Source of the DNA: Mumia sp. zg.B17
GTDB taxonomy: Bacteria; Actinomycetota; Actinomycetes; Propionibacteriales; Nocardioidaceae
DNA: 64,000 nucleotides
Assembly: GCF_019550915.1 (NCBI RefSeq)
Contig: NZ_JAHWCI010000006.1
Coordinates: forward strand, 682,001-746,000
Direction: 5' to 3'
In this document: in pieces, positions 22,818 through 30,983 of the stretch
Position numbering within the stretch: position 1 is the first letter of the stretch
How the letters are laid out: each line of letters opens with the position of its first letter
Made by a program: the position numbers and the translations under genes
The notes under the pieces: generated by a model
Seen by the model: the letters and a program-made list of their open reading frames with translations, nothing else
Told to the model about the DNA's origin: nothing
Databases searched by the model: none

Positions 22818-25677
22818 CGGCCGCCTCGGTGCGTGTGGCCGCACCGAGCTTGGCGAGGATGTTGGAGACGTGCACCGACACCGTCTTGGTGCTGATGAAC
22901 AGCAGCGTGGCGATCTCGCCGTTGGTACGGCCTTCGACAAGGTGGTCGAGCACCTCACGCTCGCGTGCGGTCAGGGGCTTCTCTCCGGCCGATGCCTGCG
23001 GCACCGCCGTCCGGCCACCCGCAACAGCCGTCGCCCCCGCGAGCTGCTCGAGCTGACGCACCAGCGGCTCGGCGCCCAGCGACACCGCCGTCTCGTGGGC
23101 AGCGCTGGCCACCTGCTTGGCTCCGGCGATGTCGCCGGCGGCGTGCAGGACGGAGCTGAGACGCGAGGTCGAGCGCGCCTCCTCGTAGACATGGCCGAGC
23201 TTCGCGAACGCACCTGTCGCCCCGCGCCACGCCTCAAGCATCACTGGGAGGCCGAGGTCCTCTCCCGCTGTCCAGCGCACGCGCAGGATCTCGGCATCGA
23301 GCCGGCGCCCCCATGCCTCACCCTCGGGCCCGAACGGCCCGCGCTCCTCGACCGCCCGGTCGGCGTCGACGCGCAGCTGAGCGGCACGCTCGACGAACGC
23401 GCTTCGCTCCGACGCCGACACGTGCGGCGCCGCGTCGGCGTAGCGGCCGGCGAGCAGCGCCCCCATCCGCAACCGCGCCGGGACGCGGCGGCCGCCCCAG
23501 TCGGTGACCAACGAGGCGACGAGATCGTCGTGCCAGGCCTGCGCCGACGCGACGTCGGGCGCGAGGTCGATGGCCGCCGTGCCGCTGTGGATCGCGAGCG
23601 CGATGTCTCTGTGCCAGAAGGAGTCGCGCAGGCGACGCGCGCGCGGCAGGACAGTCGTGTCACCACGCGCTGCGGCGACGAGCAGCTGCACCGACTCCAG
23701 AGAGCCGGCATGGACCGCCGGAGGGCGCAGGGCCGAGACGTCGCACAGCTCCTCGACGAGGTCCCACCGGCCACGGAGATAGGCCGTGAGGGCTGCGAAG
23801 AAACGGCCGTCGAAACCGTACGGGGCCCACCGTCGTCCCGCCTTCTCCGCCGCCTGCATCGTCGTGAGGAACTCCGCCGTGGCAGCGTCGAGGTCACCAC
23901 GGTCGTGGTACAGGAACGCGAGATGCTGGTGGGCGCGCAGCTCGGTGACGACGTTGCCGGATGCTCGGGCGGTCTCGGCAACCTCCCGGAACCGCCGCTC
24001 GTCACCGGCCGGGTCGTCGCCCCTGAGAGCTCGCACCCGGGCCTTCGTGGCGGCAGCCTCGTCGACGACGCGGCTGAGGCCGAGGCGCTGGCCCAGCGTC
24101 ATGGCCTGGGTCGCCCAACGCATCGCGTCGTCGTGGCGCCGCTGAGCTCCCGCGACGTGGGCGGCTACGGCCTCGAGCGAGGCGCGCAGCGCCGTCGGCT
24201 GCTCGGGCACGAGCGCGAACGCCTGCTCGACCGCCTGTGCGGCCTCGGCGTCGCGGTCGCCCAGGACGGTCGCGGTGCCGTAGGCGACGAGGAGCCGGGC
24301 GCGTTCGGTGTCGGAGAGCGTCGCCGCACCGTCCTGGAGGTAGTCGTCGACGACCCCTGCCGCCCGACGGACGTATCCCGACGCGGTCAGCGCCTCGCTG
24401 GTGGCGACGACGAGGTCGACCAGATCCGTGCCGGGTGGCGCCGCGGACGCGACCGACAGCGCGCGCTCGTAGTGCTGGGCGGCCTCGTCATGCCCACCGA
24501 CCCGCCTCGCCCGGTCTGCGGCGCGCACGCTGGCGGTGAAGGCCATCTCCGCCATGCCGGCCTCGAACGCGTGACGCGCGACGTCAGCGGAGTCGCCACG
24601 ACCCGCCAGTGCTTCGGCGTATGCCTTGTGGAACCGGCGACGCTCGGCGGGGAGGAGGTCGTCGCGGACCACCTCTGCGAGGAGGGCGTGGCGGAAGGCG
24701 TAGCCGTCGTTGCTCGTGCGGCTCAGGATGCGGTGGTCCAACGCGGCCCGGACACCGTCCTCGAGGGTGTCCGGAGGGAGGTTGACAACCGCGGCGAGCA
24801 GGTCGTCGTCCACCTCGGCACCGGCACACGCGACCGCTCTCACCACCTGCCTCCCGCCGTCGTCGAGGCGGTCGAGACGCACGAGCAGCAGGTCGGCCAG
24901 CGTCGGGGGCAGCGGACCGTTCTTGTCGTCGACGTCGACGAGCTCCTCGGCGATGAACGCGTTGCCCTCGGCCCGACGGACGATCGCGGCGAGGCCGGTG
25001 GCGTCGATCGAGGCGGTCGCTCGTGACCGGACGAGCGCACGGACCTCGTCGTCTGCGAGGGGGCCGAGGTCGAGTCGTTGCACGCCCGGCAGCCGACTCC
25101 ACTCGGCCACGTCGGCACGCAGCGGATGGCGGCGGTGGAGGTCGTCGCTGCGGTAGGAGATGACGAACCGGACAGCGCCGTCGTAGCGCTGGGAGAGCAC
25201 GTAACGGATGAGATGACGCGTCGAGGTGTCGGCCCAGTGGGCATCCTCGACGAGCACCAGCACAGGCTGGCTGGAGGCGAGCAGCTCGAGGGCGGCCACG
25301 ACGGAGGCGAACAGCTCGCCCCGGTCGACTCCCGTGCCGTTGGCGGCGCCCCACATCAGGGGGCCGAGGGGCGGCAGGGCGTCGGACAGCGCCTTGCGGG
25401 AGGGGTCGTCGAGGGCGGCCAGCACCTCGGCGAACGGCTGGAACGGGATCGCGCTGTCACCGAGGTCGAGACAGTGACCGACGAGCACACGGTGACCGTC
25501 GTCGGCGGCTCGGATCGCCAGCTCGCGCAGCAGACGGGTCTTGCCGATCCCGGCGTCGCCGCTCAAGAGGACACCCCCGCGGGCCTCGGGATCGGCGACA
25601 CCGGCAGCGATCAGCAGCCGCTCGAGCTCCCCTTCTCGTCCGACGAGGGGCTCAGTCGTTCTCCAGTCGGCGGGCAT
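22792..25677 (-). CDS. LuxR-family regulator with AAA-type ATPase (LAL type)
   Basis: A large (about 961 residues) ATP-dependent transcription regulator of the MalT/LAL type. The N-terminal ATPase begins LVGREGELERLL, with Walker A SGDAGIGKTRLL near residue 40 and Walker B PVLVLVEDAHWAD near residue 145. The middle 500 residues are helical TPR-like repeats. The C-terminal LuxR helix-turn-helix is LTAREREVLDHLVEGRTNGE. The ATG at 25677 is used; an ATG at 25719 is also possible, and neither has a clear Shine-Dalgarno sequence. A start farther upstream would collide with the small gene at 25757-25900. The inducer is unknown. The divergent neighbour beyond that small gene is a secreted GH3 enzyme, which suggests but does not prove a link to sugar uptake. 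Confidence 0.9.
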   Translation of the reverse strand: MPADWRTTEPLVGREGELERLLIAAGVADPEARGGVLLSGDAGIGKTRLLRELAIRAADDGHRVLVGHCLDLGDSAIPFQPFAEVLAALDDPSRKALSDALPPLGPLMWGAANGTGVDRGELFASVVAALELLASSQPVLVLVEDAHWADTSTRHLIRYVLSQRYDGAVRFVISYRSDDLHRRHPLRADVAEWSRLPGVQRLDLGPLADDEVRALVRSRATASIDATGLAAIVRRAEGNAFIAEELVDVDDKNGPLPPTLADLLLVRLDRLDDGGRQVVRAVACAGAEVDDDLLAAVVNLPPDTLEDGVRAALDHRILSRTSNDGYAFRHALLAEVVRDDLLPAERRRFHKAYAEALAGRGDSADVARHAFEAGMAEMAFTASVRAADRARRVGGHDEAAQHYERALSVASAAPPGTDLVDLVVATSEALTASGYVRRAAGVVDDYLQDGAATLSDTERARLLVAYGTATVLGDRDAEAAQAVEQAFALVPEQPTALRASLEAVAAHVAGAQRRHDDAMRWATQAMTLGQRLGLSRVVDEAAATKARVRALRGDDPAGDERRFREVAETARASGNVVTELRAHQHLAFLYHDRGDLDAATAEFLTTMQAAEKAGRRWAPYGFDGRFFAALTAYLRGRWDLVEELCDVSALRPPAVHAGSLESVQLLVAAARGDTTVLPRARRLRDSFWHRDIALAIHSGTAAIDLAPDVASAQAWHDDLVASLVTDWGGRRVPARLRMGALLAGRYADAAPHVSASERSAFVERAAQLRVDADRAVEERGPFGPEGEAWGRRLDAEILRVRWTAGEDLGLPVMLEAWRGATGAFAKLGHVYEEARSTSRLSSVLHAAGDIAGAKQVASAAHETAVSLGAEPLVRQLEQLAGATAVAGGRTAVPQASAGEKPLTAREREVLDHLVEGRTNGEIATLLFISTKTVSVHVSNILAKLGAATRTEAAAIARRQRA

Positions 25678-25756
25678 GTGCCCATGATCGCGTACCCCAC
25701 TGACAAGGTCCGAGCTCATTGACCCGGGGGCACCTCGATCGTGTCCACGACGGACA

Positions 25757-25900
25757 TCATGCCGTCGGGTGCTCGGAGCGCGCTCCGGTCTCGCGTGCAC
25801 GAAGCCGGCGGCGGACGGTGCGGCGCCTGACCGCGCCATGCGCCTGCTCCATCCGACGGTCCATCTCGGTCTTCACGTAGTACTCCGGCATGAGGATCAT
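25757..25900 (-). CDS. 47-residue basic protein, paralogue-like to the one at 29470
   Basis: A small protein beginning MILMPEYYVKTEMDRRMEQA with a very Arg-rich second half (VRRRTVRRRLRAR). An internal ATG at 25891 would give 44 residues. Residues 5-18 share the pattern P-E-x2-V-x-T-E-M-x2-R-x-E with the 45-residue protein at 29470-29607, and both genes follow the same approximately 60-bp element. It has GAGG about 10 nt before the first ATG. No known domain is recognised. The likely form is an amphipathic helix plus a nucleic-acid-binding tail; function is unknown. It lies between the LAL regulator and the GH3 gene. Confidence 0.55.
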   Translation of the reverse strand: MILMPEYYVKTEMDRRMEQAHGAVRRRTVRRRLRARETGARSEHPTA

Positions 25901-25918
25901 GACGTCGATCCTCGTTCT

Positions 25919-25978
25919 CTGAGGTAGGCGCCTCCATCGGGCGAACGCCTGAGTCGGCGCCTCCAGCTACCTCAGATC
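25919..25978 (-). promoter_or_regulatory. Duplicated ~60-bp upstream element, copy A
   Basis: Blocks in plus-strand order are CTGAGGTAG, CATCGGG at +16, GAGTC at +32, GGCGC at +37 and CCTCAGATC at +51. Copy B at 29650-29708 has the same blocks at +0, +16, +32, +38 and +50. On the gene strand it reads GGCGTTCGCCCGATG (an inverted repeat, GGCG-TT-CGCC) and then CTACCTCAGA, a plausible -10 region. It is probably an activator site plus promoter for the small gene at 25757-25900. Confidence 0.6.
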
Positions 25979-26056
25979 TCCACTTGCCATTTGTTTTTGC
26001 CTACGCAATATTCGGGTAACAGTATGACGTAGGTCACACCGGACCTGGAGGAATTC
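25979..26056 (+). promoter_or_regulatory. AT-rich promoter region of the GH3 gene
   Basis: This stretch, with TTTGTTTTTG and CAATATTCGG, is far more AT-rich than the surrounding 70% GC DNA. It ends in a strong Shine-Dalgarno sequence, GGAGGAATTC, directly before the ATG. Exact -35/-10 boxes are not clear. TATGAC or TAGGTC near 26025-26035 are candidates. Confidence 0.5.
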
Positions 26057-28081
26057 ATGAACGTGAGACGTCGAGACAGAGATTCATCGGGCCGGTCGTA
26101 CCGACCGTCCGCCCGCCGCGCGGCTCTGGTCACCGGTGCCGCAGCGGCTCTGGTCGCCGGCCTGGTCGGGGTGGGGGCCGGGTCCGCCCCGGCAGCCAGT
26201 ACGGCCAGCGCGGCGTCAGCGACCGCGGGTGAGCGGGGTGGCACGCCGGCCTACCTGAACGAGCGGCTGTCGACCAAGAAGCGGGTCGCCGACCTGCTCT
26301 CCCGGATGACGCTGGCCGAGAAGATCGGCCAGATGACCCAGGCCGAGCGCGCCAACGCGTCGCAGGCCGACGTCACCGACCTCGCGCTCGGCAGCATCCT
26401 GTCCGGCGGCGGGTCCACCCCCACGCCCAACACCGCCGAGGGCTGGGCCGACATGGTCGACGGCTACCAGGACGCCGCCCTCGCCACACGGCTCAAGATC
26501 CCCGTCCTGTACGGCGTCGACTCGGTGCACGGACACGCCAACCTCAACGGCGCGACCGTCTTCCCCCACAACATCGGGCTCGGAGCCACCCGAGACCCGA
26601 GGCTCGTCGAGAAGATCTCCCACATCACCGCCGAGGAGACCCGTGCCACCGGCCCGCAGTGGAGCTTCGCTCCCTGCCTGTGCGTCGCGCGCGACGACCG
26701 CTGGGGCCGCACGTACGAGAGCTTTGGCGAGTCGCCGAGGCTCGTCTCGGAGATGGCGGTCGCAGTGCGCGGCTTCCAGGGACGGCGCGGCCAGCTGGAC
26801 AACCCGGACCGCGTGCTGGCGACGCCGAAGCACTTCGCCGGTGACGGTCTGACCACCTACGGGACGTCGGCCGGTGACTACACGATCGACCAGGGCATCA
26901 CGATCGTCAGCCGCCGGGACTTCGCTCGCCTCGCGCTCGCGCCGTACTGGCCCGCCATCCAGCGCTACGGCGCCGGGTCGGTCATGCCGTCGTTCTCGTC
27001 GGTCGACTGGACCGAGGACGGCGTCGGCACGAACGTCCTCAAGATGACCGCCCACAAGGAGCTGCTCACCGGCGTCCTCAAGGGCCGGATGGGCTTCGAT
27101 GGCCTGGTGATCAGCGACTGGGAGGCCATCCACCAGCTTCCCGGCGACTGGAACACCCAGGTGCGCACGGCGATCAACGCCGGGATCGACATGGCGATGG
27201 AGCCGGCGCAGTTCGAGGAGTTCATCACCGCGCTCACCGAGGAGGTCCAGGCCGGTCGCGTCCGGATGTCGCGCATCGACGACGCGGTCAGCCGGATCCT
27301 CACGCAGAAGTTCGAGCTCGGGTTGTTCGAGAAGCCGTACACCGACCGGCGCAACATCGACGAGATCGGCAGCGCCCAGCACCGCAAGGTCGCCCGCGAG
27401 GCCGTCGCGAAGTCGCAGGTCCTCCTGAAGAACCGGGGGCGCGTCCTCCCGCTGTCGAAGCGGGCGCCGCTGTACGTGGCCGGCAGCAATGCCGACAACA
27501 TCGGCAACCAGGCCGGCGGGTGGACGATCACCTGGCAGGGCGGGTCCTACCACCAGATCCCGGGCGACACGATCCTCGACGGCATCGACGACGCCTCCCG
27601 GCGCGACGTGACCTTCGACGAGACCGCGTCCACGCCGGTGCCCCGCAACGCGACGGGTGTCGTCGTGGTCGGCGAGACGCCGTACGCCGAGGGCTTCGGC
27701 GACGTCGGCGGGCCCCGGTGGGAGTCCGACCCGGGGGACAACGGCGTCCCCCGCCCGGTCAAGGACATGAAGCTGTCCACCGCCGACCAGCGGGCCGTGG
27801 ACACCGTCTGCACCCAGGCCGCGGAGTGCGTCGTGATCGTCATCTCCGGGCGGCCGCTGGAGATCCCGCCGGCGCTGCTGTCGAAGATCGACGGTCTCGT
27901 GGCCGGTTGGCTCCCGGGCAGCGAGGGCGCCGGTGTCGCCGACGTCCTGTTCGGCAAGAAGCGGTTCACCGGCACGCTGCCCGTGACCTGGCCGCGGAGC
28001 GTCGACCAGGAGCCGATCAACGTGGGTGACGCGGACTACGACCCGCTCTACCCGTACGGCTTCGGCCTGCGAGCCCGATGA
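26057..28081 (+). CDS. Secreted glycoside hydrolase family 3 (beta-glucosidase/exo-glucanase)
   Basis: A 674-residue secreted enzyme expected to release glucose from beta-glucans or cello-oligosaccharides. The N-terminus has basic residues with an arginine pair (SARRAALVTG), then a hydrophobic stretch and an AxA site near residue 45 (SAPAAS). It is a signal peptide, possibly Tat-type. The GH3 N-terminal barrel has SRMTLAEKIGQMTQAER, PVLYGVDSVHGHANLNGA and ATPKHFAGDG. The catalytic aspartate is about D354 in DGLVISDWEAI. The C-terminal GH3 domain ends PVTWPRS and YPYGFGLRA. It is followed by a strong terminator. It stands alone but beside a large LuxR-type regulator. Confidence 0.93.
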   Translation: MNVRRRDRDSSGRSYRPSARRAALVTGAAAALVAGLVGVGAGSAPAASTASAASATAGERGGTPAYLNERLSTKKRVADLLSRMTLAEKIGQMTQAERANASQADVTDLALGSILSGGGSTPTPNTAEGWADMVDGYQDAALATRLKIPVLYGVDSVHGHANLNGATVFPHNIGLGATRDPRLVEKISHITAEETRATGPQWSFAPCLCVARDDRWGRTYESFGESPRLVSEMAVAVRGFQGRRGQLDNPDRVLATPKHFAGDGLTTYGTSAGDYTIDQGITIVSRRDFARLALAPYWPAIQRYGAGSVMPSFSSVDWTEDGVGTNVLKMTAHKELLTGVLKGRMGFDGLVISDWEAIHQLPGDWNTQVRTAINAGIDMAMEPAQFEEFITALTEEVQAGRVRMSRIDDAVSRILTQKFELGLFEKPYTDRRNIDEIGSAQHRKVAREAVAKSQVLLKNRGRVLPLSKRAPLYVAGSNADNIGNQAGGWTITWQGGSYHQIPGDTILDGIDDASRRDVTFDETASTPVPRNATGVVVVGETPYAEGFGDVGGPRWESDPGDNGVPRPVKDMKLSTADQRAVDTVCTQAAECVVIVISGRPLEIPPALLSKIDGLVAGWLPGSEGAGVADVLFGKKRFTGTLPVTWPRSVDQEPINVGDADYDPLYPYGFGLRAR

Positions 28082-28084
28082 GAC

Positions 28085-28127
28085 CAGGGCCCGTCATCGG
28101 CGCCCCCGACGCCGGTGACGGGCCCTG
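28085..28127 (+). terminator. 18-bp hairpin after the GH3 gene
   Basis: Arms 28085-28102 and 28110-28127 pair over 18 bp with a single G-T wobble (core CAGGGCCCGTCA) and a 7-nt loop. It lies 3 bp after the stop codon and can also serve the convergent small gene. Confidence 0.85.
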
Positions 28128-28149
28128 CCCAACTCTGCGACCGCCAGCC

Positions 28150-28416
28150 TCAGCGGCGTCCGGACGTGTCGGTCGAGGTGGTCCAGGCCACCGTCTCGTC
28201 GACGTCCACGTGGTTGCCGCTCGGCGTGGTCGAGTAGGTGCCGGTGATGTCGTCTTCCGCGGAGCGCACGCCCGACGTGCCAGGGCCACCCCGTCCGAGA
28301 TCGCGACCCATCACCTTCTTGGCCTGCGCCACGATCTGGTCGTAGCGCTCCCGGCCCGCCCTGGCGCCGAGCACGTACCCCGCACCTGCGGCGAGGAGAA
28401 GGGAGATCTTGCGCAT
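28150..28416 (-). CDS. Small YtxH-like membrane-anchored protein
   Basis: An 88-residue protein starting with the actinobacterial pattern MRKISLLLAAGAGYVLGARA, then GRERYDQIVAQAKKV. This is one N-terminal membrane helix with a glycine-rich stretch and a short amphipathic helix, as in YtxH-type proteins. The C-terminal 40 residues are polar and probably disordered. Function unknown. The Shine-Dalgarno sequence GAGAGGAACCCC lies just upstream of the ATG. Confidence 0.75.
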   Translation of the reverse strand: MRKISLLLAAGAGYVLGARAGRERYDQIVAQAKKVMGRDLGRGGPGTSGVRSAEDDITGTYSTTPSGNHVDVDETVAWTTSTDTSGRR

Positions 28417-28471
28417 GGGGTTCCTCTCGATCGCTGACTTGAACCCTCGACGCTAGCGCGGTCTCGCGCCT

Positions 28472-29425
28472 TCAGCCACCCTCCTCGGGCGGCAGCTCGG
28501 CACCTTCGGCCTCGTCGCGATCTGCCCACTCGAGAAGCGGCTCGATCGAGAACACGGCGTCGTCGATGCCGGCGTGCAGATCCCCGAGCTCGGCGAACCG
28601 GCGGGGCATCGTCGCGATCGTCATGTCGGCAGGCTCGACATCGTCGACCTCGTCCCAACGGATCGGCCCCGAGACCCGTGCGTCCGCGACACCGCGCACG
28701 GAGTACGCCGCGGCGATCGTGTGGTCACGAGTGTTCTGGTTGTAGTCGACGAACAGCTTGGCCGGGTCGCGGTCCTTTCGCCACCAGGTCGTCGTCACGT
28801 CGTCGGGGACGCGTCGCTCGACCTCGCGTGCGAAGGCGAGCGCGGCGCGGCGGACGTCAGCGAAGCCGTGGTCGGGCGCGATCCGGACGTAGACGTGCAT
28901 CCCCGCGCCACCCGACGTCTTCGGCCAGCCGACCGCGCCGAGCTCCTCCAGGATCTCGTGGCTCACGTGCGCGACACGGCGCACGGTGGCGAAGTCGCAC
29001 TCCGGGCCCGGATCGAGGTCGATGCGCCACTCGTCGGGCTTCTCGGTGTCGGCGCGGCGGGAGTTCCAGGGGTGGAACTCCACCGTCGACATCTGCACGG
29101 CCCAGACCACGCTCGCGAGCTCGGTGACGCACAGCTCGTAGGCGTGCCGGTGGTAGCGCGGGAACTCCACGCGCACCGTCTCCAACCACGGCGGGGCGCC
29201 GGCGGGGACGCGCTTCTGGTGCACCTTCTTGTCGGCGACGCCCTTGGGAAACCGGTGCAGCATGCAGGGCCGCTCGCGCAGGGCGTTGACGATGCCGTCC
29301 CCGACCGACACGTAGTAGTTGACGAGGTCGAGCTTGGTCTCTCCCCGCTCGGGGAAATAGACGCGGTCCGGGTTCGAGATGCGGACGTCACGGGTCCCCA
29401 CCTCCACCTCGATCGCGTCGCCCAT
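28472..29425 (-). CDS. Stand-alone LigD polymerase domain protein
   Basis: A 317-residue archaeo-eukaryotic primase-type polymerase (LigD PolDom), used in bacterial end joining and gap filling. Motifs are ISNPDRVYFPERGETKLDLV, MLHRFPKGV, FHPWNSR, then the metal site RIDLDPGPE. KTSGGAGMHVYVRI carries the phosphate-binding histidine, and KLFVDYNQNTRDHTIAAAYS carries the third acidic residue. The ATG at 29425 aligns with the usual domain start and has GAGGAT about 9 nt upstream. No ligase, Ku or phosphoesterase is adjacent. Confidence 0.92.
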   Translation of the reverse strand: MGDAIEVEVGTRDVRISNPDRVYFPERGETKLDLVNYYVSVGDGIVNALRERPCMLHRFPKGVADKKVHQKRVPAGAPPWLETVRVEFPRYHRHAYELCVTELASVVWAVQMSTVEFHPWNSRRADTEKPDEWRIDLDPGPECDFATVRRVAHVSHEILEELGAVGWPKTSGGAGMHVYVRIAPDHGFADVRRAALAFAREVERRVPDDVTTTWWRKDRDPAKLFVDYNQNTRDHTIAAAYSVRGVADARVSGPIRWDEVDDVEPADMTIATMPRRFAELGDLHAGIDDAVFSIEPLLEWADRDEAEGAELPPEEGG

Positions 29426-29469
29426 GCGAGCGATCCTCGCACGGGCGACGCGATCTCGGGCGGCGCCGC

Positions 29470-29607
29470 TCAGTGGCGCCGTCCGCGGCGGCGGAGGGTA
29501 CTCGCGCCACGGACGCTCTCGGCACGGCGGTCGTCTCCGGAGATCGACAGCCGCTCGATGCGGTGCTTCATCTCCGTCACGACGGAGGACTCGGGATCGA
29601 TGTACAT
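29470..29607 (-). CDS. 45-residue protein, second member of the PExxVxTEM small family
   Basis: A small protein beginning MYIDPESSVVTEMKHRIERL and ending in an Arg-rich tail, TLRRRGRRH. It has a good Shine-Dalgarno sequence (GAAGGAG, 6 nt before the ATG). The N-terminal half matches the protein at 25757-25900 at P, E, V, T, E, M, R and E positions, and both follow the same upstream element. No known domain is recognised; it is probably a helix plus basic tail. It lies between an AraC regulator and the lone LigD polymerase gene, 44 bp upstream of the latter, so the two might be co-transcribed. Confidence 0.6.
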   Translation of the reverse strand: MYIDPESSVVTEMKHRIERLSISGDDRRAESVRGASTLRRRGRRH

Positions 29608-29649
29608 CAGGGTCTCCTTCTCTCGTCCTGATGCCTCGACTCTCGTCGT

Positions 29650-29708
29650 CTGAGGTAGCAGCCCACATCGGGCTCATGCCCTAGTCCGGCGCAGAGGTGC
29701 CTCAGATC
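29650..29708 (-). promoter_or_regulatory. Duplicated ~60-bp upstream element, copy B
   Basis: It has the same ordered blocks as copy A (CTGAGGTAG, CATCGGG, TAGTC, GGCGC, CCTCAGATC) with matching spacing. On the gene strand AGGGCATGAGCCCGATG contains the inverted repeat GGGC-ATGA-GCCC. The distal CCTCAGATC overlaps the stop codon of the AraC gene. It is a probable regulated promoter of the 45-residue gene. Confidence 0.6.
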
Positions 29709-30493
29709 GGTCCGACGCTCCGAGCGAAGACCCCCGGCGTCGTGCCGAGCACCCTGCGGAAGTGACGGGTCAGGTGCGCCTGGTCGTGGAACCCCGCCCG
29801 GTGGGCAGCGTCCGCGACCGCGTGGCCATCAAGGATGAGCCGACGCGCCAGGTCCACCCGCCGACTCGTGAGGTAGCGGTGCGGAGCGATCCCGTAGGCC
29901 TGGGAGAAGGCGCGTACGAGGTGGCTCGGATGGGCGCCCAGGAGGTGGGAGGCCTCGTCGAGCGTCACGCCGGCGACCACCGCCTGGTCGAGCAGCTCGC
30001 GCAGCCGGCGTGCCAGCGGCGCGTCGGGTGCCGTCGACGGCGCGGGTCCGTGCAGGTGCTCGCCGAGAACGTCGTGGAGGCGCGCCAACCACGACTCCAC
30101 CTCGAGGACGTCTCCGCCCGCGAGCGCGCGGTGCACGCCCTGGACGCCCTGGGCCGCGTCGGGACGGGCCACCGTCGGGTGGTCGACGCTGTGGCCCACC
30201 GCCCCGGTGGGCAGCCAGGACTCGTCGAGATAGAGCACGCGCTTGCGGAAACCGGTCCCGAGCCGCGCCGAGCGGCCGTCGTGGGGCACGTGAGGTGGGA
30301 GCAGCGTGACCGTCGTCGGCTCGGCGGTGTGCGGGTGCCGGTCGAGGTCGTACGAGACGGCCCCGGCGTCGACGACGAGCACCGTCCAGTCGCCGTGGGT
30401 GTGACTGGGGTAGGCGTGCTCGGTGAACTCGGCGTGCAGCACCTCCCGCAGGTGCGGCACGTCGGGTCGCCACGCGCGGACCCGGTCGACCAT
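29702..30493 (-). CDS. AraC-family transcription regulator
   Basis: A 263-residue AraC regulator with an N-terminal cupin-like sensing domain (HAEFTEHAYPSHTHGDWTVL, LPPHVPHDG). The C-terminal double helix-turn-helix is VTLDEASHLLGAHPSHLVRA and HAVADAAHRAGFHDQAHLTR. The ATG at 30493 is set by a leaderless TACGTT box 6 nt upstream. It is divergent from a DUF2000 gene 49 bp away; AraC-DUF2000 divergent pairs are common, so that gene is the likely target. Confidence 0.88.
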   Translation of the reverse strand: MVDRVRAWRPDVPHLREVLHAEFTEHAYPSHTHGDWTVLVVDAGAVSYDLDRHPHTAEPTTVTLLPPHVPHDGRSARLGTGFRKRVLYLDESWLPTGAVGHSVDHPTVARPDAAQGVQGVHRALAGGDVLEVESWLARLHDVLGEHLHGPAPSTAPDAPLARRLRELLDQAVVAGVTLDEASHLLGAHPSHLVRAFSQAYGIAPHRYLTSRRVDLARRLILDGHAVADAAHRAGFHDQAHLTRHFRRVLGTTPGVFARSVGPI

Positions 30494-30505
30494 GCAAAGA
30501 ACGTA
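30494..30505 (-). promoter_or_regulatory. Leaderless -10 box of the AraC gene
   Basis: TACGTT (30505-30500 on the minus strand) followed by 6 nt and the ATG at 30493. Confidence 0.5.
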
Positions 30506-30542
30506 CAAGACCACGCCGCCGGGACGCAGCGATCCTGAGCGC

Positions 30543-30983
30543 ATGACGACCGCCGTGGAACCGACGCCCACCACCCGTTTCGACACCAAGATCGCGATCG
30601 TCCTGAGCGACGACCTCCTCCCCTGGCAGGAGCTCAACGTCACCGCGTTCCTGGTCAGCGGCATCGCGACCAGGGACGACGCCATGGTCGGCGAGCCGTA
30701 CGAGGACGCCGACGGCCGGCAGTACCTGCCGATGATGCGCCAACCGATGCTCGTCTTCAGCGCGACGTCCGACGACGTGCGCCGCATCCACGCCACCGCC
30801 CTGCGACGAGGGCTGCCGATGGCGATCTACACACGGGACCTCTTCGCCACCGGCCACGACGACGCGAACCGTGCGGTGGTGCGTGCCGTGCCGACCGAGG
30901 CCCTCGACCTCGTCGGGGTCGCCGTCCACGGACCGCGCAACGCCGTGGACAAGACGGTCAGAGGCGCACGGCTCCACCCCTAG
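30543..30983 (+). CDS. DUF2000 family protein
   Basis: A 146-residue protein of the DUF2000 family (peptidyl-tRNA-hydrolase-2-like fold). TRFDTKIAIVLSDDLLPWQELNVTAF is family-like at the N-terminus, with conserved LPMMRQPMLVFSA in the middle and RGLPMAIYTRDLFATGHDD-type sequence later. The role is unknown; the fold suggests RNA or nucleotide-related chemistry. Divergent from and probably controlled by the AraC regulator. Its 3' end touches the methyltransferase remnant (stops overlap). Confidence 0.82.
   Translation: MTTAVEPTPTTRFDTKIAIVLSDDLLPWQELNVTAFLVSGIATRDDAMVGEPYEDADGRQYLPMMRQPMLVFSATSDDVRRIHATALRRGLPMAIYTRDLFATGHDDANRAVVRAVPTEALDLVGVAVHGPRNAVDKTVRGARLHP

Noticed and set aside
22870-25026. 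A 718-codon open frame opposite the first LAL regulator
   Set aside because: It is antisense to a gene with clear Walker and LuxR motifs; it has no domain and a typical shadow composition. The same applies to long frames at 10813-12663 (-), 12775-14109 (-), 26216-27553 (-), 46224-47936 (+) and 51358-53532 (+).
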